Source: Nymphaea colorata (lineage: Eukaryota; Streptophyta; Magnoliopsida; Nymphaeales; Nymphaeaceae). Taken from it: DNA of 64,000 nucleotides. Position numbers and translations under genes: made by a program. Below the pieces are notes generated by a model, which made no database searches, was not told the DNA's origin, and saw only the letters and a program-made list of their open reading frames with translations. The DNA is taken from positions 18,474,370-18,538,369 of the forward strand of contig NC_045140.1 of NCBI RefSeq assembly GCF_008831285.2. The letters are read 5' to 3'. Of the stretch, positions 44,334 through 57,100 are shown piece after piece; position 1 is the first letter of the stretch, and every line of letters begins with the position of its first letter.

Positions 44334-44890
44334 CCTCAGCCCCGGCCAACGTCGGAAGCACGAAACAGCGTTCTCGTTTTCACTTTTCACTGCTTCAGTT
44401 TCACGAAGTTAACACCCGTGAGGAAATGTAATGTGCCTGGGAACATCTGTCTCTGGCGGGTATGCATCTCTGTGAATCTCCGCCGCGTGCTGGTGTCTGC
44501 TAGCGGTCGACCGTAGCCTGCTCCCCTGAGTCTCTCTCTCACTCTCTCCTTTCTTCTTTTGATTCGGGCATTTTGATTGGTCCTTTTAATTGCGGATTGG
44601 GGGTTCCGATTTGGGATTTTGATTGCGGAGTTTGGGGTTCGGATTTCGGGGTTCAATTGCGGATTGGGGAGGGTTTCATTTCGGGGGTTTTGATCACCAC
44701 TAAGTGTGCACATCCCATATTTTTGTATGTTCCACTCATTGTTCTAATGCCACTTCAGATTTTCAGCTTTGAGAGTCTACCGTCTTTTTTCTGATTGCTT
44801 TCTCCTTTGCTGATATAGGTTTTTGAAGAAAACTGGAACTTTGTGGATGGTTGGACTGCAAGATTCTTTTCAAACTCCTGGGGTATGCAT
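44334..44890 (+). promoter_or_regulatory. Orphan promoter/5' leader-like region
   Basis: A locally GC-rich patch followed by a CT-rich stretch (44528-44560), then degenerate repeats of GATTGCGGA/GGGGTTC words (44580-44690), like many plant 5' leaders and first introns. 44819-44884 could be a small exon (acceptor ATATAG, donor GTATGC; MVGLQDSFQTPG in one frame). I found no downstream coding exons to attach, so the gene is either absent, non-coding or not recognised. Confidence 0.35.
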
Positions 44891-45335
44891 ATAATCAGTT
44901 ATCCCTTGTGTCATCTGTTTGCAATTGATCGATCTGCATTCAGTTGTCTTTGATAGCTAAGAAAATTTCGATGCAGCGGTCATGGCCCTCTTATCCATGT
45001 TCTGGTCTATTAACTTCTTCCTCATGAATTGCTTGGCCTTTGTTTTGGCAAAGTTGTGCAACTGGTTAAACCTGCTATTCGTTTTCAAATTAACTGGCGA
45101 GACCTGCATGCATTTTCCAGCTCAGTTATCCCTTGTGTCATCTGTTCGGAATTGATCGATCTGCATTCATTTGTCTTTTCTAGTTAAGAAAATTTCTATG
45201 CAGCGGCCATATCTCTCTTATCCATGTTCCGGGCATGACATTTTTGGACTCTGTTTTGATATAGTAGTGCAACTGATCAAACCTGAAACATGTTTACAAA
45301 TTAACTGGTGAACCCTGAATTTGTTTCCCAGATCG
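44890..45335. repeat. Tandem duplication, period about 235 bp
   Basis: 44890-45117 and 45122-45335 share CAGTTATCCCTTGTGTCATC, GATCGATCTGCATTCA, TCTTATCCATGTTC and AAATTAACTGG in order, with about 15-20 percent visible differences. Confidence 0.85.
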
Positions 45336-45347
45336 TTTATGTGCAGT

Positions 45348-45380
45348 ACAGAATCCGTCTTCATGTTAGACGGATTCTGT
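45348..45380. other. Perfect 13-bp hairpin
   Basis: ACAGAATCCGTCT, loop TCATGTT, AGACGGATTCTGT. It is perfectly self-complementary, with no U tract after it. The function is unknown. Confidence 0.7.
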
Positions 45381-47257
45381 GGGAAAAATTACAGAAGGCT
45401 GCTGAACTTAAGGGCGAGTTATAAAAGACTGCCCACTGCCCAGTCTTTCTTGTTTCACTAATAAATGCCCAGCATTTCATTAAGTTCTCAAATAAACGTT
45501 TCCATTCACCACAGTGGTAACTTAGGTTAATGTCCTTTTAGCAATTTAGTTGGACAAGGATGCCTTTGTTCTCTTTACAAAATTTTTTTCTCAAATGCTA
45601 ATAAAGTTGCTTGATCGTGAGAGAGGTGTAGATGGTTGCCAGTCGGTGCCTGATGACCAGATCGTTGGCACGCCTTTGGACATTGAGTAGTCAGGGCTTT
45701 CCCTGAACTTTCTAAAGTAGAGGAAGCTCATTAGTTCCTTAACAGAGTGAAGGCTTGATTCTCAACAACTGTTTTTCAAACATTGATGGGTCTTGATATT
45801 GTAAAAGATGGCAACATTGATGAAGAAGAAAAGGTTCTTGGACAAATGTTTGGATGTGTCTCATGTGATCATTCATAGGTTTTTTGTTGATAATTTTTGT
45901 AGAAAAGAGGATGTGAAGAAGACGTTTGCCTTGGTGTTATGAGAGAGAGAAAAGAGGGGGAGGGGGGGGGGGGGGGATGTAGTTCTCATAGAATTGTGCT
46001 TGTCTGAGTATTTGCACATCCACCTTTCACCTTTCCAATCTTCCAACCTTTCAAATATGTCCGATTGGGATGGCATCTCTTCAACCCTAAAACCCCACCA
46101 GATTTCATTCCCTTGCCCCCACAATTCCCTTCCTTCTCAGTGTGCTCCAATACTCTTCCTTCCTTCTCTTTCGCTGACTTTTGGACTTGGACTCACCATA
46201 AGCTTTCTGGTGCTGATGCCTACCGAACAAAATTAAGGAAGAACACGTCATCATAATTGATTTCTTGGGTTCTTCTCTTTTCGCGGCTGGCAGGTAGAAA
46301 ACAGCGTGACTTGGGAAAATTACACATACTTGCCTCAAAGATCTTGAAACCAAAGGTGGTCATGGAAATAACTCGCTTTGTTATCTGAGTTTCGCTTGTT
46401 ATGGATTTCTTTTTCATTATTCTTGTTCAATTCTACTGCAAGGATTAGGTTTTTGGCAGCTGATCTTCAATTACTTTCTTTTGTTGAGTGTAGGATTTGT
46501 GATGACGATCGTTTCTTTGTGTTAGTTAATTGATGTATGTCATTATGTTTGGCAGTGTTTGTGCTTTTTTTTTGTTTGGTCTCTTCTAGTAAGGTTAAGG
46601 ACATTTTGGTACTTTTTCTCTCACTTAGAATTTTCACCCAGCTTCCTTGGCCGGGGCAATTACTTGAGAACTAATTTATGAACTTAGCTTCTAAATGTAA
46701 ATTTTCAAAAGTAAGCAGTGATATGCAACTTGCTCAACTTTCTGAGTGGCTATTTGTGATTCATTTATTTTTTAACCCTTTTTTATATGGTTTCCACCAC
46801 TGAGACTGGTTCGTTGTGTGATCTATAGCCAATTCTCCACTTCTTAATCCTTTTCGATAATCATGAATAAGCATTTTATGGCCGAACTGAGCTAAACTGA
46901 AAGCACAAGTTCTTTAGTTTATTTGATGCATTTAATTGCAGACTATATTTACTGCTCAATATTTAGTTTTAAGGAAAGGCATTTGCTGAATTTCTAACTC
47001 TTGATCTTCTATATTTGTCTTATGAAGCTCTTGTAAACTTCTATGTGTTTTGTCTTCCATGATCAATGGGATAACTGAGATTTTGATAGTTCTTTGATTG
47101 GCAAAAGATAGCAAAGTCTATGTGACTTTCCTTCCAAGTTCTCCATGATAGATACTTTAACTGTTTAACATATTAAGTTACTTGTTTTTTGACATGTGTT
47201 TTATGACAAGTTATCTTTGACATTGTTTGGGACAAGATGTTTTGATATAAGGTATCT
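45381..47257. other. Intergenic, no gene seen
   Basis: A poly-G run sits at 45957-45976. 45603-45690 gives a fairly protein-like frame (RERGVDGCQSVPDDQIVGTP) that stops soon after, perhaps a decayed exon; I do not recognise it. Confidence 0.5.
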
Positions 47258-47983
47258 GTTTAAGACCTATGTTGTCAAGGCGCCTAGGTGGGCCTAGGCT
47301 AGCCTGGGTAAAATAAAAGTAGGCGACCAATTTTTTATTTTATTTTTTAGTTATGTTAATATGTCAAGTTATTTTGATTAACTATCACTAATATTTGAAC
47401 TGTGGATTGTAGTAAAATCAACTTAAACAATCAAAGATTATTTGTTGACTTCATTGAATATGCAAAATCAGTAGAAGTTTAACATTACTCATTAAATGTA
47501 ATCTAATACAAGAAAAAAAAAAAAAAAATCTCTAGAAGAAGGAATGTAAATCCGTAAGAAGACATTAATACATCTATACTTAAAGAAAGACATAATATAA
47601 GACTAACAATACATAATAGTATCCATATAAATACACAATAGTAACAATACCATCAAGTACATAACCATACTAACGTGTGTATATATATATAACATGTATA
47701 ACAGACTGTACATAACAGTGTATGCATATAACATGTATTACAATACAATTTAACATAATAGTATATACATATAAGTTTATAACAGGTATAACAAATTAAC
47801 AATACATATAATTATATGATATAAGTACGTAACATAACCATACTAATGTATACATATAACAGATATGAGTTATCACAATACTCTATAACGTATGTCCATA
47901 GGTACGGGTATGGGTGCCTGTACGGGTTCTAGTACGGGTATGAGTGTGGAACACTTTCAAACAAATTTGCGTATGGGGATACG

Positions 47984-48048
<65 letters not shown>

Positions 48049-48543
48049 ACCAAAATGGACTTGGTCATCTTTGACCAAGTCCAGAAAAGGACAGATACGG
48101 CCATGGGTGTGGTCAAGCCATGGGTGCGTTGACCGCACCCGACACTGGTTTGACTATGTCTGGGCCATGTCCAAGGGTGTACCCATACCCGTACCGATTT
48201 CGTACCCATGTCGACATGGGTACCTCACTCAAACGAAGTACCGTGTGACATAGTATATAACAGATCAAGTGACTAACAATATATACATATAACAGATCAA
48301 CATAATAGTACATAAAAATATGTAATCAATACAAAATAAAATACATGACAATATATACTCAATTAAAAAACCTTAATTGAAAGGGAAGGTAACTTTTCAC
48401 TTTCACATGGATTAGGCACATTGGCGCCTAGGCCAGCCTATGCGAGCCTGGGCGCCAACACATATCCCGTTGCCTAAATGGTGGACTTAGCGACTCACGC
48501 TTAGTCCATGCCTAGGCAAGGCCTTAACAACGTAGTTTAAGAC
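47258..48543. mobile_element. MULE/hAT-like non-autonomous DNA transposon with 9-bp target duplication
   Basis: GTTTAAGAC at 47258-47266 and 48535-48543 brackets the element. Its termini are inverted: CTATGTTGTCAAGGCGCC at the left, and TACGTTGTTAAGGCCTTGCC as the reverse complement of the right, both continuing into CCTAGG-rich subterminal sequence. Nine bp suits Mutator-like elements. The interior is AT-rich with repeated ACATAATAGTATA-type words, a (TA)n tract (47987-48046) and an inner inverted pair (TACGGGTATGGGT near 47900, ACCCATACCCGTA near 48182), suggesting a nested insertion. No transposase is present. Confidence 0.75.
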
Positions 48544-48907
48544 AGGTGATAACTGAGGCAGTCCAAAAATATGCAATTGTGGTGATAGGCTTTTCCTTAA
48601 GATTTGTGTTTTTACATGCTTTGATGGAAGGTATTTTTAAAGGATGAGATTTTAGAGACATGCCAAAAGCCTACAATTGTGATTAATGTTTATCGTTTGA
48701 TGGAAGGTAGTTGTTTAAGATAAGGTAACTGAGATGGGCCAAAATCTTGCAATCATAATGATATCCTTACCCCTTGCAATCAAGATGATACCCTTACCAT
48801 GAAAACAGGTCAATGGTGCTTTGGTTACTTACATTGAGAAGGGCGCATTTGACAACGTCCTCCTTGTCAAAATATGAAAAGCTGTCAAGGCCAATTCTAA
48901 ATTTGTC
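48544..48907. other. Spacer upstream of the SAR1 promoter
   Basis: No feature is recognised. Sequence match to the 27-kb promoter copy begins only at 48908. Confidence 0.5.
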
Positions 48908-49140
48908 CACAAGGGTTATTATTTGATTTTTCTTTCTTGGGGCTGATTGTGAATTTGTTAATGAATATAGTTATTTGATTTGCTTTCTAAAACAAAGTAT
49001 TTTGTATTCAAGCTTTTTTACTTTATTTGTGTATTAGTGCCCCTCATCCTCGTCTTTTCATTCCAGTAAATTTCTACTTTTTTCTCTTCTTCTTGGCTTC
49101 AGATTGTCTCTAAACTTTTACGCAGTGTTGAGGTCCTTCT

Positions 49141-49213
<73 letters not shown>

Positions 49214-49366
49214 ACAGTCTTTCCCCTCCATCTCCGTTTCCTTCATGATCTATTTGTTCATTCTCTCGATCTTTTTCCCCAGCCAAATTCCTGTGGTCGT
49301 TGATCCAGGCACTTGTGGATCCTGCGGATCTCCAGAAAGAGAATCGTAAATTTTCGAGATTGGAAG
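48908..49366 (+). promoter_or_regulatory. SAR1 promoter and 5' leader
   Basis: The region up to 49245 is duplicated in inverted orientation at 26947-27260. No TATA box is obvious. The leader holds a long (CT)n(CA)n tract (49147-49214), a common plant core-promoter/leader feature. From 49246 to the ATG the sequence is unique. Confidence 0.65.
49147..49214. repeat. (CT)n(CA)n tract in the SAR1 leader
   Basis: About 36 bp of CT, then about 30 bp of CA. It is longer than the inverted copy at 26982-27022. Confidence 0.97.
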
Positions 49367-51994
49367 ATGTTTGTACTTGATTGGTTCTATGGGGTTCTTG
49401 CCTCGCTTGGGCTGTGGCAGAAGGAGGCGAAGATTCTTTTCTTAGGGTTGGATAATGCTGGGAAGACCACACTTCTTCATATGTTGAAGGATGAGGTGAG
49501 GGGTTGAAATTCATGATTTCCTTTTGCTTGTTGTTCCCCTGTCTTTGTGGTCACTTCAGTTTGTGGAGTTGCAATTTGTTTACATTGGGTTTGAATCTTT
49601 GTTCCTCGATGTTGGTTAGGCTTTGCTAATTGTATTCTCTTTCTCTCCTCCCATTTGGTTGTGGCGTTTTTATGTTTTAAAGGATATGATTTCTTTTTTT
49701 TTTTCTTCTTCTTCTAATTTTCTATATTTTCTGGAATATGTTCATATTTTGGAAATTTTATGTTTCTTTTTATCTTCGTTCCTCTTTCTGTAAAGGAGAA
49801 TGGAAATTTTTAAACAGAAATGATTTTTTTGTTAAACTTCTTGATTATGTTCAATATATTGAGTTGCAGTATGACAGCAGAAATCCTTCCATGTTCTTTC
49901 TTTCTTTTTTCTTTCCTTCTTCATCCTGCTGTGTTGCTGATTGATCTTGGTTGTGGGGTTTCTGTTGTTTTAGAGATTAGTGCAACATCAACCTACTCAA
50001 TATCCAACTTCCGAGGAGCTAAGCATTGGCAAGATCAAATTTAAGGCTTTTGACCTTGGAGGCCATCAGATTGCTCGTCGGGTTTGGAAGGATTATTATG
50101 CAAAGGTGAGTGTTTGTCCCCACTTTTGGATTTTGATATGGTACTACCTTTCATGTTGATCATGGATGTGCTTTTTTTTTTCCTTTTCATTTTCTGGCAA
50201 ACTAGTATTTTCTATGTTTAGAGACAAAATAAAGAGACTTATTAGTTGTTTCTTTAATAATGTTTGCTTGAGATTGTTGTTGACATGTAGCTAGATATAA
50301 GACTTTGGTAATTTCGTGTGGCACATTTGACATGGTCTCCTGCAAGCTAGTCTTTTTTTGAATTCTCTGAATTTCTTTGTGGATTAAACGATTTTCTTTC
50401 CATCTAGAAATTGGTAACCATTTGAATTCAAGAACTATTTGGTTGCAGAGACTAGGAGGGAACTGTTTCTAGGACCTGCGTGGCTTTGGTTGTTTATTAC
50501 TGTATCTATTGCAGTTTGCAGATTCTTTTCTTTTATTCAAGGGCAGCTGTCCTGCCTGTTTTTGTAGGACTAGGATTTGTCAGCTTGCATATTTTGATTA
50601 ATTTCTCAAAAGGTCTTCAAGAAGGGGTGCAGTTGATGTATCAACACTAGTGGATGAATTCTTGCAGTTTCTCCTAATTTGAGGCCCATTATTAACCTTT
50701 GCAAGGAATATTATGGTTTCACGCATGCAAGTTCATGGAAAAAGTATAGCTTAAATTGTCATCATTTGGCAACCTGCTGCTTGGTTGTTTGGATGAGAAC
50801 TCCTGCCACTATTTTATTGAAGATATACAAATGGTTGAATTGGTTCAAGAATGTAGGTGGAATAGGAGAGACATTATTATGTGGATCTGAAGGTCCAGAA
50901 ACAGTTGTAGAGAAAATCAGTAGTTTCTGTTGGCTTCTGTGAGAAATTATGTATATTTTTGGCATGAGTACATGACATACAGAGACAGAAGAGAGAGGTT
51001 TTACAAGGATCTTTTTTTTGGTTATGCTTGAGCCACCAATTATGATGATGACCGTCTTTTCTTGAGGCATCCACATATTCTTTTGTTTAGCAATAACAAA
51101 CAATAACTGGCAAAAACTTAGCATAGTAAAAGGTGTTTTCCTTTATTTGTTGTTGGAGCTCTGTTAAAATTTTGATTGTCCAAATTTTCCTTTTTGACAT
51201 TTTTGGTAATGCAACTTGTTGATAATTTAGCGAACAAGTGTGCAATAATATGTGGCTTTACCTCTCCGAAGATGGGTACTGCAAATTATAATGGTGATTG
51301 TCATCGACATGTTAGGAATTGTCTACAGGGGAAACTGTGAATGGTTGCAAGAGGTTTGTGCCCATGGCATGCTTGTCTCTTGATAGATGCTCAATTAGTG
51401 GAATATCATCTATGTATGAGAACCAGGATTTTTCAAACTGCTGAATGGTTGTCCATATTTGTGAATCACTTGTGTTTTGATCACCTGATTAGAGGGCATG
51501 TCCGAGTTCTTGCCCCATAGCCATGTGGAGTCCTTACACCATGTTTTTACTAAATTCTAAAGGCTCTGTCTGAAGAACGTTTACTTCTCCTGCATTAATG
51601 AAGGTGCATTGGCCATTAGCATTCCGACAGATGCGTTTTACTTTTGTCTAATATCCGCTAAAGCAATATGCAGGTAGATGCTGTGGTATATCTCGTGGAT
51701 GCAGCTGATAAGGAGCGGTTTGCAGAGTCGAAAAAGGAACTGGACGCACTTCTTTCAGATGATGCATTGACATCAGTTCCATTCCTTGTCCTGGGTAATA
51801 AGATTGACATCCCATATGCAGCATCAGAGGAGGAGCTGCGTTACCACCTTGGGTTGAGCAACTTCACCACAGGGAAGGGGAAGGTGAGCTTGACCGACTC
51901 GAATGTTAGGCCACTGGAGGTCTTCATGTGCAGTATAGTCCGTAAGATGGGGTATGGTGATGGTTTCAAGTGGATGTCTCAGTACATCAAGTAG
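49367..51994 (+). CDS. SAR1: SAR1 small GTPase (COPII coat assembly)
   Basis: Three coding exons, 49367-49495, 49974-50105 and 51674-51994, with GT-AG introns of 478 and 1568 bp. They give 193 residues, the usual plant SAR1 length. The N-terminus [20 protein letters not shown] forms the membrane-inserting amphipathic helix. GLDNAGKT (27-34) is the P-loop, PTSEELSIG holds switch 1, DLGGHQ (70-75) is G3, NKID (129-132) is G4 and SIVRKMGYG...MSQYIK is the typical end. When activated by SEC12, SAR1 recruits SEC23/24 and SEC13/31 to bud COPII vesicles from ER exit sites. No defect is visible, so it should be functional. Its promoter has been copied beside an oxygenase fragment at 27 kb. Confidence 0.97.
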
Positions 51995-54099
51995 ATGATT
52001 ATGGTTCGGAAAGGAAGTCTGTGCACGCCCATCACACTAGCATGCAAGTTAACATCGCCTGGACTTTTTTGAACAATTGTTTTAAATCTCCTCTTTCCTT
52101 TGCTCATTTTTTAGTTTAGGTTGTGCCTGAGAATCAAAGGACCAACTACAGTACCTTATCCCTGTGGAAAGTGAAGGTGTAATTTCTATCCAGTTTTGCC
52201 TTCCTGAGCTGGTCTTGCTGGAGTTTCTTTTCTTCTACTGGCTGCTGTAGATGCTTGACCATCGGTTCCACTTTCTTCGTGGTCCTTTGTTATTTATCTC
52301 ATTCGGTCATCCTTCACACTCAATTTCTGATGGTTGAGCTCCCTTGTGTATCTTAGTTGGAGCTGTTCAGGCTTTTTAGTGAATAACTATTGGTTGATGG
52401 AGAATTATTATTAGTAGGGCTAGTGCCATTTGTTCGAAATTTAGTTGTGCTCTCAGAGGTTGCATGCCCGTCTGCTAACAGACCATTTGATGCTTGGGAT
52501 CTTTGTGATTTTACGTCTCCAACCTTTTTGGGTTCATGAGTCAGTTGCCTACGAGATAAATTTAGAAAAAGAAAGGAAGAGAGAAAGAGGGGCCCTTTTT
52601 TTTTTTTTTTTTTTTGTAAAGAAAATTGGTTTCTTCATTGAAATGAACTAATGCCGCATTCAGTTCAGCACAAAAACAATTGTCGTTCTAATGAGTTCAA
52701 ACTTCAAAAGGGCTTTTAAAGGATGCACCTATAAGGTTTTGACCTGTTGGCTGTTGCCATTCACTATATGTGAAACGAATCAGTTTCTTTCAGCCCGACA
52801 TAAAGTAATTCTTTCGCATGGAAGCAAAAACATCATAATGTTGTAGGATATGCCAGCCGCCTATCATGTGGAGCACGCTGTTGATGACTCTTATTTGCTG
52901 TGGAAATGTTGTGGTTGGAAACGGGAAGCGACTGAAAACAGTTCATGTTGGTTCTACTTCAATTGGTACGGAAAAAAGAAAAGAATTATCTCAACAATGT
53001 ATTAGTTGTGCCTGAGATCAAGAAAAAGCTCATATCAGGCCGCCAGCTTACTTCATATCGAAATGTATCGGCTTACCGAAATTGCTTTATTATAAAGGAT
53101 AGGTGAACGAGAGCCACGGTAGTGGAAGAGCGTAGGACTCATGTATCTCAAGCACCCTGTGTTCCTTTTCAAATCAGCAACGCACAGCAGGCAAAAGAAT
53201 TACGGCATCGTGGCTGCGGCACCCTAACAAGTATACAGTCGAGCTTTATTAAGTTTACTTCTATTCTACTGAAAACAAAAATAAAGGACTTTCCTTTAGC
53301 GTGTGCTTGTCCAAATCCACTCGCTTAAAATTTGCTATTTCACATCTTTTTGTGATGGGTTAATAAAGGGAAAGGGAGTCCATCTCCCTGAATGTTTGCG
53401 TCGTAGATTCTATTTGTTGATCAGCCATCTACGGAACTCCGTTGTGACCTAGGGGGACAGGTCAGCCTCTGAAATTTTAACACAAGGCTTGAATAATTAT
53501 GCGCTAGTTGTGGAGGTGACTTCCCTAGCAACGTTTTGGAACAGCATCTCGTCCATTTGTCCTAATTTTTCGTTACCAACGTGCTGAAACAAAATGGCCA
53601 AGTGGGAATACGAAGACAGAACATTTTACTTTAAAGCTTGCTTTGTCCGTGATGTTTATGCAAATGTTCCTTGCAAATACTGGTTGAAATTGTCGATATA
53701 GTTGTTTGTCTATCAAATTGACGACGTAGACATGTTCTTAGCATCATCTCACAGCATAGGAAAATTTCCAAAACAACCAGAAGGTAGCTACTTATCTATG
53801 AGCATGTGATGCTAGTTTGTTTCCACATCTCAGAGATTATGAAGCATGAACTTTGGCCTCAACGTCTACTATCTATACAAGTACACCTATGAGGATAATA
53901 GTGGTACAGTCCTCACATGTTTACCTATAAAGCTTGATCGTGGATGTGCTCAACCTACTACAGTGAATTTTTCTGAAACTCTCACGTATAATCAAGCCCA
54001 ACAATATTAAGATTCTTTTTATGCATATCTTTTGTTAAACAATGGTCAATTCACGGAATTGATATAAGGAGACTTTGTTGCTTGCCTGGCAGCATAAAA
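51995..54099. other. SAR1 3' region and intergenic
   Basis: The first 300-450 bp are probably 3' UTR. After 52500 there are T/A runs and no gene I can support. Confidence 0.5.
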
Positions 54100-54235
54100 C
54101 TATTTGTCCCCTGCCCCCAGGGGCTATGCTTGCTTAGGCCACAGGGGTTGACAGCCATGGGGGTCGAATTGGCAACAGGCATTACAGCAGCCGCTGACAC
54201 AACCATCTAAGCCAAACTCGAGCTTGAAGCTGCTT
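54100..54235 (-). mobile_element. tRNA-derived SINE-like element
   Basis: On the minus strand TGGCTTAGATGG (54203-54214, A-box-like) is followed 32 bp later by AATTCGACCCCC (54159-54170, B-box-like), the spacing of an internal pol III promoter. The ends are not defined. Confidence 0.45.
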
Positions 54236-56925
54236 ACCCTTTTTGTTGATTATATAATCTTAACATGGAACAAGGCTCATTTCTTTAAATTGGTTATTTA
54301 GCATCTAATTCGCTGTATGAAAGGAGTACCAGTTCGAAATTCACTTATTGGCCCTTTCTAGATTAAGTTGGTACTCATTCACGTGAAATTCCCAGAAAGG
54401 CTGAGATGACTGCAAGCCTATAGCTACTCCTATGGTGGGCCGACGCAATCTCCTAAGCATGATGAACCCATTGAAGATATCTGGTGTTGCAGAATCCTCT
54501 TGGAAGTCACTAACATTTGACTTTTACTAGCTGCGATATTTCCTACAGTGTGAATTATCTGTTAGAATATGCATGCTCCATCATGCTATCATCATCAAGG
54601 GGTAAAGCATGCCTATAAATTAAGGGCACCATCCGATATTAATATGGCATCCATCTTCTAGCTCACGACCCAATAGTTCTCTATATATGCTTTAACAAGA
54701 CAACCAAGACGAATATATACTGCCACAAGTGATCAATCTAGTAGTACCAGATTTTTCATGCGTCTCGGCAAAAATTTTATCTCAGTAGTGCAAAAAATTC
54801 ATCCTGCTATATAACGCTCTACCTCTAGAGCAAGGTATGGAGCTATGATGTCTTGATATACAACGTTACCTTGGATTATCGGTCTCTTGTGAGACTTGGG
54901 GTGCCTATTTAGAGGAGGCTCCTATTCTATTCTGCGACAATAATCAGCCATCCACATGGCCATTAATTTGGTTTTCTACAATTAATCCAAGCATATACAG
55001 GTCCAATATCATTTCGTTCGGGAAAAGTCACGCTGACAACTAGTTACCTGATTTGTGTTTCAAAACAAATACCATAGCCTCGTTACAGAATTTGTGCACC
55101 AAACTCGGTTTGTGGTCTCCACCACCACCTCATTTGAGAGAGGATAAAGCTAATAGTCAAGTGGTTGCTATAGACATATATCATCTCTAATAATCAAGCT
55201 GATAGCAAGGCAGAGGATCACAGCTGTAAAATGATTATGCACAGATGAATATTTGCTGCATATCTATCAGAAAATTATGCTAAGAAAGAATATGTTGGTA
55301 GGTATGGAAATACTATGGTAACCAATCCTCCAAAATGTTCACCCTCATCTTGTTGCATGATGAAAGTGAAAGAGTGAAACAACTTGTGCGCATTCTCCTC
55401 TCTATCCAAATGCCAAACCTCCTAGTTCGTTCATTCTTCCTTTTCTTCCTAATTAGCTGTATTCTGCCGTTGTTTTTCTCTTTAGTTTGGTGAGGAGCCA
55501 ATGGCTCACCGCATTCCTCCCAATGGCTCACCGCATTCCTCTTGGCCCCAGAGTCTGGGGATGCGTCGGCTTGTGCAAAGAATTGACACCCACGACCCAT
55601 GCCGTTTGAGCCAGCAACCGGCCACCTACCAGCCACCAGCCCAAGCCAGTTCCCTTGACAGATAGGATGTTTTTGTCACTAAATTTCATGTGACGAAGCT
55701 CCAAGCGTGGCATAAATTAATGCAATTGGTTCAATTGATAAGTGTTCAACAAGTTAGTAGCGTACATTGATATTTTGGAAAAGAAACATTCTTCTGTAAA
55801 ATTAAAGAAGCGGCGAAGCATTTAAATGTTTTCACAATTGTACATGTAGGCCAAATTAGCAATGTTGAATAAACCGATACTAATGTTTGCTTCTTCTCCT
55901 TAACATGGTTTGTTGCATACAAATGTGATGTTACTGGAGGGGCCCGTATGAACTTGCCACTGAACTTTTTCATTGCTACCCTTTATTCTTCAGATCTTTT
56001 TATTCACAGGAGAAGCAACTTTTGGGCTGTGTAACTTCCCTCCCAAAAAAAAGCCTGTATCTTCCTCGCTTTCACATTGCACTGAACCTTCATTTTCAGT
56101 CCTTCATTAATGAAGCCCTGTGCCCTTGTCAGGCATGAAAAGAAAAACCGCTCTTTGTGCACCTCCCTATTGCTAGTGAGTACCACTGGCTGCAGTCCTC
56201 AAATGAGGGGCTATGAGTTGGAAAGGCAGTGAAGAGAATTCTGTCTTGCATTCATCTGTGAGAGAGAGAGAGAGATGTGCGCAAATATATATCCACCTCC
56301 AAGAGTTTAGAATCATGCCAACTTTTGACTTCATTATTCATGCCCCACCCCAACATCATCAACAGTTCTTTATATGTTTTCACCCCTATTGTTCTTTTTA
56401 GATAAATTTATCATTGGATCCCAAACTTTTTCCTTATTTCTAACAAAAAGGTTGCCACATTGTTCTTGAACTGCAATATGACATGGACCAAGGATGACAG
56501 TGCTGCAGAAGCATCAATATACAAATGTTAGGGCGCGTTTGAATGATGATCAATAGAACCACCAATAAGATATAGTGTTCCAAATCTGCATGTTCCATGG
56601 CTTATCCCACCAAACACGGTGAAGAGTATCTCACTTCATCAAGTAAAATATATCTAATTTCACCCAAATTTGCTGTGAAAATCGTTTCGTGGGTAGCCAT
56701 GCATCAATTTTGAGAGTGTTCAATGCAAGATGATCGCATGACAGTCACGATACATTCATTATCACCTATTTAACATGCGCTTATGCTAATTATGTCTTGA
56801 ATATTTTGGGTTTTGGAGGAAGGGAAAAGAAGGAGTGTGGGGAGGGAAGTGGGGATACCATGAAGGGGGGAGGAAGGAAGGGGAGGGAAAAAGGGATACC
56901 TTGAAAAGGCTAAAGCCCCTCTTTC
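54236..56925. other. Intergenic, no gene seen
   Basis: It contains a small 22-bp tandem pair at 55499-55541 (CAATGGCTCACCGCATTCC). The frames around 55313-55713 overlap on the same strand and look like non-coding sequence. Confidence 0.5.
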
Positions 56926-57100
56926 TTTCCCCTATGCTGGGGTTCAAGCTGCTTTGGGACTTGGGTGGAGAGTGGAATATCTGTTAGCTAGAATGTCGGA
57001 TATCTATCGTTTACAGTGTAAAAGAGTAGCATCCATAGGAATCGAACTGACAAATGGACTTTCACCCACTTGCTAGTCCGATCAGCTATGTTACGTCGAA
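56926..57100 (-). mobile_element. tRNA-derived SINE-like element
   Basis: Minus-strand TAGCTGATCGG (57078-57088) and GTTCGATTCC (57038-57047) are close to A- and B-box consensus, 30 bp apart. The 3' part toward 56926 includes a purine-rich GGGAAAGAAAG stretch. It is not a functional tRNA, since no anticodon arm folds convincingly. Confidence 0.5.

Noticed and set aside
57038..57088. Possible tRNA gene on the minus strand
   Set aside because: It has A- and B-box-like motifs, but the acceptor and anticodon arms do not pair properly. Treated as SINE-like.
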